DNA from: JBBRWV01 sp038248985
GTDB lineage: Bacteria > Planctomycetota > Phycisphaerae > WQYP01
Assembly: GCA_038248985.1 (NCBI GenBank)
Contig: JBBRWV010000177.1
Location: 1 to 5,129 of the forward strand
Length of the DNA: 5,129 bases
Direction of reading: 5' to 3'
Shown in pieces: positions 1 to 4,932 of the stretch (positions within the stretch are counted from its first letter, which is position 1; every line of letters starts with the position of its first letter). The notes below the pieces were generated by a model that worked only from the letters and a program-made list of their open reading frames with translations, was not told the origin of the DNA and ran no database searches. A program made the translations under genes and the position numbers.

Positions 1-120
1 GAATGGTTCAGCGATTTTATAGCCCGGGACCGCGCGGCCCTAATAGCGCGGCTGGATGACGCCCTGAATTGGCTGATCGCCCGGACCGATCAAAACAAAA
101 TTACCGCTGCTATTTGTTAG
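1..120 (+). CDS. C-terminal end of an unidentified protein (5' end outside the window)
   Basis: Frame 1 is open from the first base to a TAG at 118-120 and encodes 39 residues. The composition is that of a real protein: an amphipathic stretch with alternating acidic, basic and aliphatic residues (RAALIARLDDALNWLIA), followed by a polar tail ending KITAAIC. The stretch is predicted to be helical by eye. An extended inverted repeat begins three bases after the stop, as expected at a gene end. Too little of the protein is present to assign a family, and I recognise no catalytic motif. It lies on the plus strand and converges with the minus-strand gene that ends near 319-391. The alternative is a chance open frame, but the regular helix pattern makes a real gene end more likely. 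Confidence 0.55.
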   Translation, partial: EWFSDFIARDRAALIARLDDALNWLIARTDQNKITAAIC

Positions 121-122
121 GA

Positions 123-164
123 ACTTTTGGCAACTGCTATAACGCCTCGAAAGTAGCCAAAAGT
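123..164. repeat. Inverted repeat / hairpin just after the upstream gene
   Basis: ACTTTTGGC (123-131) is perfectly complementary to GCCAAAAGT (156-164). After a single A-A mismatch (132/155) the pairing continues with ACT (133-135) and AGT (152-154). This gives 12 base pairs around a 16-base loop. It starts three bases after the stop of the 1-120 gene. No T-run follows on either strand, so a classical intrinsic terminator is not shown. It could act as a 3'-end stabilising stem, a weak terminator or a protein-binding site. Confidence 0.5.
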
Positions 165-278
165 CCAGCAACCCGCGAAGAGCACGGCTAGCGTAAAGCT
201 AACCACCAAACTGACACGGCAGTAATAAAAAAATAATAGATGGAGCTTTTTCATGGAATCTCGAACAGCCTTAAGAAA

Positions 279-309
279 GCAGAGCGCCCGCGTTTCACGG
301 GCGCTCTGC
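279..309 (-). terminator. Intrinsic terminator of the minus-strand gene
   Basis: GCAGAGCGCCCG (279-290) and CGGGCGCTCTGC (298-309) form a perfect 12-bp GC-rich stem around a 7-base loop. Read on the minus strand, the stem is followed by TTTCTT, a short imperfect U-tract. On the plus strand the following bases are GATGGCTTCTT, which is poorer. The stem begins ten bases beyond the TAA at 319-321 that closes the extended frame of the minus-strand gene, and 82 bases beyond the amber codon where that frame first stops. Its position therefore fits the TAA as the original gene end. Confidence 0.75.
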
Positions 310-318
310 GATGGCTTC

Positions 319-393
319 TTATTTGAATATCTCCTTGAATAAATTCTCGATTGCGGCTTTCAGATTGCTCGTTACTTCAGCTTCAGAAGGCTA
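319..393 (-). pseudogene. In-frame continuation of the minus-strand gene beyond its amber stop
   Basis: Past the TAG at 393-391, the same frame reads 23 more codons before TAA (321-319). The residues begin PSEAEVTS and end NLKAAIENLFKEIFK, a clean amphipathic helix. No frame change is needed. A single C-to-T change turning CAG (Gln) into TAG would explain the break. The terminator hairpin starts directly after this TAA. I read this as the original C-terminus of the 391-966 gene, making 215 codons before the final stop. Suppression of the amber codon or a base-call error are alternatives. Confidence 0.55.
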
Positions 394-966
394 GACCGTA
401 TTTTGCCCCGGAGCCAAGGTGTCCTTTTCATCCGAGGTGAACTTTGTGTCCTTGACCGAAGTTGACTCGACAACTAAAGCCTTCGTTGGATCAGTTTTGT
501 CGAACTTGTACACTCGCGTGATCGTATAAGAGACGAAATTCTCATACTTGAACCTGACTGACGTGGCGGCTGTTGAGAAACATTTGGCGAAATTGCTCGA
601 CCATGTCGTTATCTTGTCAGAACCGGGGATTCTATCAATCGTGTCCATTGCCCATTCAACCCATGAGTCGGTATCCTGCTTTAGGCCTCGAGTCGTTTGC
701 TCTCCTAGCTTTGCCCGAAAACTGGACGTGACGCTAAACCTGCCGCTGCCGTCTGCGGCGTCGTCAATCGGCTTCCAACTCGTCGCCCCAAGTGTACCGA
801 GATTCGAATCGGTCAGCATCAGGTCGGCCTTGAGTTGGCTGTACGCCGTGTCGGCGGGAGTCGGGGGCGATGCAGGAGCATCGGCAGCCGCCAACGCGGC
901 GCAAGGGGCCGAAGAAGCAGCTTCGCCATAGGCAATTAGCGCAATAGTCTGATCGCTGCGCGGCAA
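391..966 (-). CDS. Putative exported protein of unknown function, probably shortened by an amber codon
   Basis: The frame encodes 191 residues. It starts at a TTG (966-964), because there is no ATG or GTG near the N-terminus; a TGA eight codons further upstream closes the frame. Residues ~8-30 are rich in Ala and Ile/Leu (IALIAYGEAASSAPCAALAA) and could be a weak signal peptide with cleavage near ALA-AADA, which would send the protein to the periplasm. A Pro/Ala/Thr linker follows. The rest is polar, with aromatic-rich strand-like pieces (WVEWAMDTIDRI, VRFKYENFVSYTITRVYKF) and one further Cys, and suggests a small beta-rich secreted domain. I do not recognise the family. The codon choice is mixed, unlike the strongly C-ending use in the neighbouring ATPase. 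The frame stops at TAG (393-391) but continues in protein-like form to 319. No convincing ribosome binding site precedes the TTG, so the start is uncertain and the 5' end may also be damaged. Confidence 0.6.
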   Translation of the reverse strand: MPRSDQTIALIAYGEAASSAPCAALAAADAPASPPTPADTAYSQLKADLMLTDSNLGTLGATSWKPIDDAADGSGRFSVTSSFRAKLGEQTTRGLKQDTDSWVEWAMDTIDRIPGSDKITTWSSNFAKCFSTAATSVRFKYENFVSYTITRVYKFDKTDPTKALVVESTSVKDTKFTSDEKDTLAPGQNTV

Positions 967-1208
967 GACTGGGGCTGTAATCCGACATCACCCTCACCCA
1001 TCCAATTGCCTTCGGGAGTTGCTTGATACATTCATTCATCCTGCCGATGTGCATGCCCCGACCTTCCGCCCATTCGCACCCGCCTCCCCTGCGACTCCGT
1101 ATCACTTGACCACACGCCTCCCATTTTCGCCCGTTTTGCTTGTGTTGTGCCCACTCCATCCCCTACGCTGTAATGATCAGGTGTGCGAAAGAAACAGGCT
1201 AAATCCGT

Positions 1209-3290
1209 ATGACCACAACCATCCAACCTCCCAGCACGCCCACATCCAGCCCCGCGCCTGCCGCTCCCCAACCCAAACCCTTCTCCACCCCCATCACCCA
1301 ACCTCGCCCCCACTTCCTCGCCATCCATGGCGAATTCATCTGCGCCATCCTCTCCGGCCTCCTCCTCCTCTCCGCAACCATCTACCACTGGTCCACCGGC
1401 CTCCAGGGCATCCCCTACAACACCATGGTCGGCATCGCTTTCACCCTCGGCTTCTTCTTCGGCGCTGCCGAAGCCTGGCAAGCTCTCCGCAAAGGCAAAC
1501 TCGATATCCACTTCTTGATGGTCACCGGTGCCGTTCTCGCCATCTTTGTCGGCAGCGCCATGGAAGGTGCCATCCTCCTCTTCCTCTTTACCCTCTCCGG
1601 CGCTCTCGAAGACTACGCCATGCGCCGCACCCAGTCCGCACTCTCCTCCCTCATGAAGCTCTTCCCCAAGGAAGCCATCGTCCTCCGCTCCGACGGCTCC
1701 CAAACCACCGTCCTCCTCGATCAACTCAAAGTCGGCGACCGCATCCTCGTCAAACCTGGCGCCAACGTCGGTGCCGACGGCATAGTCACCGAAGGCACCT
1801 CCGCCATTGATGAATCCGCCATCACCGGCGAATTCATGCCCCGCGAAAAATCCGCCGGCTCCACCGTCTTCGCCGGCACCCTCAACACCGGCGGCCGCCT
1901 CGTCATCGAAGTCCAAAAACCCGCCTCCGACACCACCCTCGCCCAAATCATCCACCTCGTCTCCCAAGCCCAGGAAGAAAAAGCCCCCGTCGAACAACTC
2001 TTCGATAAAGTCGGCTCCATCTACACCATCGCCGTCCTCCTCGGCTCCACCATCGCCTGCCTCGTCCTTCACTACGCCTTCGCTTTCTCATGGCAAGTCT
2101 CCATCTACCGCGCCATCACCCTCCTCATCGTCGCCTCCCCCTGTGCCCTCATCATCTCCACCCCCGTCGTCATTCTCTCCGCCATCGCCACCTGCGCACG
2201 TCGCGGAGTCATCATCAAGGGCGGTCGCCATCTTGAATCGCTCGCCGCGCTCAAGGCGATCGTCTTCGATAAAACCGGCACCCTCACCACCGGCAAAGTA
2301 CAACTCGCCGGCGTGGAAATCGTCGACGCCCACCGCGCCGCCGCCCTGCACCACGATGCCGAACACGCCCACCAGAAATGCGCCACCGACCTCCCCGTCC
2401 CCCCTCCGCTTCCCCTTGCCGATTCCCCCGAAAACCTCATGCTCCGCGTCGCCGCCTCCCTCGAATCCAACTCCACCCACCCCCTCGCCCAAGCCGTCGT
2501 CCGCAAAGCCAAAGAGCAAAACCTCGAACTCCTCGAAGTCGCAGGCTTCGCCGAACAATCCGGTCAGGGCCTCCGCGGCACGGTAGGCGGGTACCCTTGC
2601 ATCATTGGCAGCCCCAAATCCCTCGCCGGCTTCTGCCACACCCAGCAAATGGAACTCCTCTGCGAACGCGTCCTCGCCACCCAAACCCGCGGCCAAACCG
2701 CCGTCGTCATGTTCTACGCCGGCCGTGCCGCCATCCTCCAATTCCAGGACACCGTCCGCCCCGATGCCCCCGCCACCATCGAACGCCTCCACACACTCGG
2801 CCTCCGCCCCCTCATCATGCTCACCGGCGACGCCCAAGCCGTTGCACTCGCCGTCAGCAAATCCCTCGGCCTCGATGACGTCCGCGCCGAATGCCTCCCC
2901 CAGGACAAACTCACCCACATCACCAACCTCGTCCACGAACACAAATACGTCGGCATGGTCGGCGACGGCATCAACGACGCACCCGCTCTCGCCCGCGCCA
3001 CCGTCGGCATCGCCATGGGCTCCATCGGCTCCGACGCCGCACTCCAAGCCGCCGACGTCGTCCTCCTCTCTGACCGCATCGAACGCCTCCCCTGGCTCAT
3101 CGCCCACGCCCGCCGCGCCCGCACCGTCATGATTCAAAACCTCGCCTTCGCCATCGCCGTCATCCTCGTCCTCATCGTTTGCTCCCTCATGGGCGTCGTC
3201 GGCCTCCCTCTCGGCGTCGTCGGCCACGAAGGCTCCACCGTCCTCGTCGTCCTCAACGGCCTCCGCCTCCTCTTCGCCAAAGACACCTGA
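1209..3290 (+). CDS. Heavy-metal translocating P-type ATPase, P1B-4 type (Co/Zn/Cd/Fe efflux)
   Basis: This is a complete 693-residue inner-membrane pump that uses ATP to export divalent metal ions. Residues 1-35 are Pro/Ser/Thr-rich and cytosolic, with no GMxCxxC metal-binding domain. Hydrophobic helices lie at about 43-61, 73-90, 101-115, 118-136, 269-292, 300-327, 646-666 and 668-688, eight in all. The actuator domain has TGE at 206-208. The transport helix carries S310-P-C312. The phosphorylated Asp is D354 in DKTGTLT. The nucleotide-binding domain has the P1B-specific H424-P425, and the hinge GDGINDAP begins at 585. The last helix has H673-E-G-S-T. SPC together with HEGxT marks subgroup P1B-4 (CoaT, CtpD, PfeT, HMA1), rather than CPC-type Zn/Cd/Pb or CPC/CPH-type Cu pumps. 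An insert after D354 holds H375, H381, H382, H386, H388 and C391. ATG 1209 is the only upstream start that keeps the first helix; the Shine-Dalgarno match (AGG at 1196-1198) is weak. No regulator gene adjoins. The exact metal cannot be read from sequence. Confidence 0.95.
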   Translation: MTTTIQPPSTPTSSPAPAAPQPKPFSTPITQPRPHFLAIHGEFICAILSGLLLLSATIYHWSTGLQGIPYNTMVGIAFTLGFFFGAAEAWQALRKGKLDIHFLMVTGAVLAIFVGSAMEGAILLFLFTLSGALEDYAMRRTQSALSSLMKLFPKEAIVLRSDGSQTTVLLDQLKVGDRILVKPGANVGADGIVTEGTSAIDESAITGEFMPREKSAGSTVFAGTLNTGGRLVIEVQKPASDTTLAQIIHLVSQAQEEKAPVEQLFDKVGSIYTIAVLLGSTIACLVLHYAFAFSWQVSIYRAITLLIVASPCALIISTPVVILSAIATCARRGVIIKGGRHLESLAALKAIVFDKTGTLTTGKVQLAGVEIVDAHRAAALHHDAEHAHQKCATDLPVPPPLPLADSPENLMLRVAASLESNSTHPLAQAVVRKAKEQNLELLEVAGFAEQSGQGLRGTVGGYPCIIGSPKSLAGFCHTQQMELLCERVLATQTRGQTAVVMFYAGRAAILQFQDTVRPDAPATIERLHTLGLRPLIMLTGDAQAVALAVSKSLGLDDVRAECLPQDKLTHITNLVHEHKYVGMVGDGINDAPALARATVGIAMGSIGSDAALQAADVVLLSDRIERLPWLIAHARRARTVMIQNLAFAIAVILVLIVCSLMGVVGLPLGVVGHEGSTVLVVLNGLRLLFAKDT

Positions 3291-3376
3291 TCCCCCATCC
3301 CCCACGCTCGCTATACGACCGTCTAGAAGAATGCCGTGCTTCAGCCATCAAGTTTAAAATCGCCCACGAAATCGAA

Positions 3377-3490
3377 ATGGTCGCCCTAAAAACCCCCCGC
3401 CTGGCCAGCGCCGCCGGAACGTCGTCGCCCCCTGATGACCCAAAGATGCGCCAGTGGATTGAAAAAAATCGCCTGCGGAAAGACCGATGA
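3377..3490 (+). pseudogene. Short frame before the PIN gene, possible antitoxin remnant
   Basis: From ATG 3377 this frame gives 37 residues and ends at TGA 3488-3490, overlapping the PIN start by ATGA. The last part (DDPKMRQWIEKNRLRKDR) is charged and helical, as at the end of many antitoxins. Upstream of the ATG the frame stays protein-like (YDRLEECRASAIKFKIAHEIE, from about 3317). It has no ATG, GTG or TTG start between the ATPase stop and 3377, so the true 5' end appears lost. The coupling to a PIN toxin start suggests the antitoxin half of a VapBC-like pair. I recognise no DNA-binding fold, so this is inference from position. It may instead be a short intact gene with no assigned family. 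Confidence 0.35.
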
Positions 3491-3594
3491 TGCGTGTTCT
3501 CCTCGACACCAATATCGTTCTCGACGTTCTCTTGAATCGCACGCCCTTCGTGGCCTTTCATATCCCGTCACCATCGCGTGCCTCCTCCCTCCGT

Positions 3595-3612
3595 GGACCC
3601 CGAAAGGGTTCC
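3595..3612. repeat. Hairpin within the repeat element
   Basis: GGA-CCC (3595-3600) pairs with GGG-T-TCC (3606-3612) around a CGAAA loop, with T3609 bulged. It gives six base pairs. It is the first of four hairpins with small purine-rich loops in this element. Confidence 0.5.
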
Positions 3613-3678
3613 CAGAAATCCCCGCCCGGGTGGCCGCAGCGCCCCGGGGTAACCCTCCCCCAAAAACACCCATCGGTA

Positions 3679-3691
3679 GGGCCGAAGGCCC
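3679..3691. repeat. Hairpin GGGCC-GAA-GGCCC, copy 1
   Basis: A perfect 5-bp GC stem closes a GAA triloop. It lies inside the 16-base direct repeat (3678-3693) that recurs 67 bases downstream. No U-tract follows, so it is not a standard terminator. Confidence 0.65.
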
Positions 3692-3703
3692 GATAGGAAA
3701 TAG

Positions 3704-3723
3704 CCGACACCGTAAGGTGTCGG
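3704..3723. repeat. Hairpin CCGACACC-GTAA-GGTGTCGG
   Basis: A perfect 8-bp stem closes a GTAA tetraloop, which is a stable GNRA type in RNA. A ninth G-T pair (3703/3724) is possible. The right arm GGTGTC (3716-3721) can alternatively pair with GACACC (3759-3764) just after hairpin copy 2, so two competing folds exist. Confidence 0.7.
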
Positions 3724-3745
3724 TACTCCCCATTTCATTGCTCAA

Positions 3746-3758
3746 GGGCCGAAGGCCC
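3746..3758. repeat. Hairpin GGGCC-GAA-GGCCC, copy 2
   Basis: Identical to the hairpin at 3679-3691, including the flanking A and GA, so the 16-base repeat is exact (3745-3760). It is followed by GACACC, which is complementary to the right arm of the central hairpin. Confidence 0.65.
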
Positions 3759-3900
3759 GACACCTCATCCCTCAACAGAAAAATACCCACCAAAAAAACC
3801 ACCCACACTTTTGTGTCTTGAGTGTCTTTTGTGACCCTTTAAATCGCGTCCCCATCGCTCACCCATATCCTCCAAACCATCCTACAGATTTTTCCATGAC

Positions 3901-3920
3901 TGCAAGGTATACTCCTAGCA
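3901..3920 (+). promoter_or_regulatory. Candidate promoter and operator of the antitoxin-toxin operon
   Basis: TATACT (3908-3913) matches a sigma70 -10 box in five of six positions. It sits seven bases before the A of ATG 3920, so transcription would begin at or next to the start codon and give a leaderless mRNA. The -10 box is flanked by TGCAAGG (3901-3907) and CCTAGCA (3914-3920), an imperfect dyad with six of seven positions matching. No good -35 box is seen 16-18 bases upstream. Antitoxins of type II modules usually repress their own promoter, and a dyad over the -10 box would suit that. The site is inferred and untested. Confidence 0.4.
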
Positions 3921-4150
3921 TGGTCCGCTCTGTTGAAGGCCTCTTCCGCCACGGTAAGGTCGAGCTCCTTGAGCCCGCGCCCTCCCACGAAGATTCCCGC
4001 GTAATTGTCACCCTCTTCTCCTCGGTAAAACCCGTGGACCTATCCCTAAAGCAAATCGATCCCCAACATGCCGCCGATCTCCGCGCTCGCCTGCATTCTT
4101 TTCAAGAAGACTGGGATCGCCCCGAAATGGACTCCTACGATGCCCTTTAA
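3920..4150 (+). CDS. Antitoxin of the MazF/PemK-type toxin
   Basis: The 76-residue protein starts MVRSVEGLFRHGKVELLEP, the usual opening of a small antitoxin family similar to DUF104 proteins, whose first half is a short beta-strand domain (EGxYRxGKVEL, then a VIVTxL strand). The second half is charged and helical, with AADLRARLHSFQEDWDRPEMDSYD, the segment expected to wrap the toxin and block its active site. ATG 3920 is chosen because family members begin just before VEG. ATG 3896 and the further in-frame ATG at 3818 would add unrelated residues. The gene overlaps the toxin by 11 bases (ATG 4140 inside, TAA 4148-4150), so the two are translationally coupled. Antitoxin first and toxin second is the normal order. 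Length and motif order look intact. Confidence 0.88.
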   Translation: MVRSVEGLFRHGKVELLEPAPSHEDSRVIVTLFSSVKPVDLSLKQIDPQHAADLRARLHSFQEDWDRPEMDSYDAL

Positions 4151-4487
4151 CTCCGGCGATGTCGTGCTCATCCTCTTTCCCGACTCCAATCTCCGCACCG
4201 CCAAACGTCGCCCAGCCCTGGTTGTTACCGCCGACAACCTCAACACCGGCCTGCAACAGACAATCGTGGCCATGATTACCAGCAATCTAAGTCGTGCCGG
4301 CCATCCCAGTCGCGTAAAAATCCTTCAATCCAGCCCCGATGGTCAGGCCATAGTTTTGCTCACGGATTCCGTGATCATGACCGACAACCTGGCCACCGGA
4401 CTCCATTCGGAAATCGACCGCGCCATCGGCCACTGCCCCAACTTGGCACCGGTCCAAACGGCGCTTCGTCACACGTTTGGCCTGTAA
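4140..4487 (+). CDS. mazF: Type II toxin, PemK/MazF family endoribonuclease
   Basis: The protein has 115 residues, the usual size of MazF toxins (110-120). It starts MPFNSGDVVLILFPDSN, matching the family opening in which GDVVL forms the first strand, followed by the conserved KRRPALVV strand. Next come TIVAMITSN with the conserved Ser/Thr, then the ligand loop SRVKILQSSPDG, and LLTDSVIMTDN, the late strand typical of this subfamily. Family members cut single-stranded mRNA at short sequences and so halt growth when the antitoxin is lost; the cut site cannot be read from sequence. ATG 4140 is preferred over the in-frame ATG 4068, because the extra 24 residues lie in the antitoxin coding region and have no family match. 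There is no Shine-Dalgarno site, consistent with translation coupled to the antitoxin. No frameshift or missing core motif is seen. Confidence 0.92.
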   Translation: MPFNSGDVVLILFPDSNLRTAKRRPALVVTADNLNTGLQQTIVAMITSNLSRAGHPSRVKILQSSPDGQAIVLLTDSVIMTDNLATGLHSEIDRAIGHCPNLAPVQTALRHTFGL

Positions 4488-4579
4488 TCACCCACCTGCC
4501 GCCTCTACTTCAGCACAACCTCAGGCCAACCCTTCTGTTCGCCCGAGTGGCAGCGACCTCGCCCGCCATCTTGTCCGTC

Positions 4580-4583
4580 AAGG
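4580..4583 (+). promoter_or_regulatory. Ribosome binding site selecting ATG 4591
   Basis: AAGG ends seven bases before ATG 4591. The other possible in-frame start, TTG 4477, lies inside the toxin gene and has no such site. This favours the shorter protein. Confidence 0.5.
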
Positions 4584-4590
4584 TATTCGT

Positions 4591-4932
4591 ATGGACGTTG
4601 ACACTTTACTCCACCACGTGTGCTGCCTTCCCCGCGAGTTTAACCTCCAGGATAAGTCACCGATTGGGCTTCTCAAGGAAGCAGGCTTTTTCGAAGCTCC
4701 GGATGTTGTAACACCGGAGGCTGTCGTCACCCCTTTGCGAGGCGATCCGACCCTCATAAATGATTGGCTATTGTGGTCCGACAACAAAAGCACTTCATCC
4801 GGCTGGTATTTCCGAAAGGATGGTCAGGTGGGTTTTTATCCGTCAGGTCCGGTTTTCTATTTTCGTGACATCGTGATTGCCTGTGCTGAGTTCATCGTTC
4901 GCGAACTGGATGAATTTCGGAGGAGATCATGA
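4591..4932 (+). CDS. Conserved-looking small protein of unknown function
   Basis: The ATG 4591 form has 113 residues. The frame is open back to a TTG at 4477, but those 38 extra residues are Pro/Ser/Ala-rich and look non-coding up to about SDLARHLVRQGIR, which could still be a real start of the first helix. The protein looks soluble: a first part with two helices and CC at residues 10-11, a Val/Pro/Thr-rich middle (TPEAVVTPLRG), then a core with WLLWSDNKSTSSGWYFRKDG and VGFYPSGP, and a C-terminal helix (CAEFIVRELDEFRRR). The WSxxKxTSSGWYF strand pair followed by a terminal helix recalls small one-domain immunity-like proteins, but I cannot name a family. It ends in ATGA shared with the next gene, and it follows the toxin on the same strand by 103 bases. 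It may be part of the accessory patch or the first gene of the MoaD-like operon. Confidence 0.7.
   Translation: MDVDTLLHHVCCLPREFNLQDKSPIGLLKEAGFFEAPDVVTPEAVVTPLRGDPTLINDWLLWSDNKSTSSGWYFRKDGQVGFYPSGPVFYFRDIVIACAEFIVRELDEFRRRS
4919..4925 (+). promoter_or_regulatory. Strong ribosome binding site for the MoaD-like gene
   Basis: GGAGGAG matches the 16S rRNA anti-Shine-Dalgarno well and ends three bases before ATG 4929; counting only GGAGG gives a spacing of five. It is the best ribosome binding site in the window and fixes this start. Confidence 0.75.

Larger units (their letters stand above)
3487..3696 (+). pseudogene. Truncated PIN-domain toxin (VapC-like), first ~23 residues only
   Basis: The frame begins MMRVLLDTNIVLDVLLNR, the standard first strand and helix of PIN-domain ribonucleases, with the first metal-binding acidic residue at D7. 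PIN toxins of this kind are about 130-145 residues long and need three or four acidic residues. Here the match ends after TPFVA (about 3555), and the remaining residues up to the stop at 3696 are Pro/Arg/Ser-rich translation of a repeat. No later PIN segment is visible before the next gene. The start (ATG 3487 or 3490) overlaps the preceding stop as ATGA, typical of toxin-antitoxin operons. The gene is therefore a dead remnant, cut by insertion of the repeat or by a deletion ending in it. It should have no nuclease activity. Confidence 0.8.
3556..3843. repeat. Hairpin-rich intergenic repeat element between two toxin-antitoxin loci
   Basis: This stretch holds no gene that I can support. It contains four short hairpins (3595-3612, 3679-3691, 3704-3723, 3746-3758), a GC palindrome pair (CCCGGG at 3625-3630 and CCCCGGGG at 3642-3649), and a 16-base exact direct repeat, AGGGCCGAAGGCCCGA, at 3678-3693 and 3745-3760. 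The tail is A-rich, followed by a T/G-rich motif (TTTTGTGTCTTGAGTGTC, 3811-3828). The left edge is set by the point where the PIN reading frame loses its family match; the right edge is approximate. I see no transposase, terminal inverted repeats or clear target duplication, so it resembles a REP-like or other non-autonomous element. Confidence 0.55.

Noticed and set aside
240..327. Two tiny plus-strand frames of 28-29 codons starting at 240 and 253
   Set aside because: Both read straight through the terminator stem, have no convincing ribosome binding site and show no protein features.
548..931. Plus-strand frame of 127 codons opposite the exported protein gene
   Set aside because: The minus-strand frame has better protein composition, a plausible signal-like start, a natural C-terminus and a terminator; the plus frame has none of these.
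764..1159. Minus-strand frame of 131 codons overlapping the start of the exported protein gene
   Set aside because: Cys/Arg/Trp-rich and without motif. It was considered as a frameshifted N-terminus, but its residues do not form a better signal peptide.
1145..1177. Possible sigma70 promoter before the ATPase (TTGTGC with AATGAT or TACGCT)
   Set aside because: The spacings (13 or 20-21 bases) and the box matches are too poor to list. No palindrome suggesting a metal-regulator operator was found in 967-1208.
1032..2072. Long minus-strand frame of 346 codons opposite the ATPase, rich in Gly, Asp and Glu
   Set aside because: It mirrors the C-ending codons of the ATPase, which become G-starting codons on the other strand and so avoid stops. 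Its composition is repetitive and it has no motif.
2088..3305. Minus-strand frame of 405 codons opposite the second half of the ATPase
   Set aside because: Same shadow effect; it is dominated by Gly/Asp/Glu/Val runs and has no recognisable domain.
3435..3821. Plus-strand frame of 128 codons across the repeat region
   Set aside because: It starts inside the antitoxin-like frame and translates the repeat, with Pro/Arg-rich residues and no domain.
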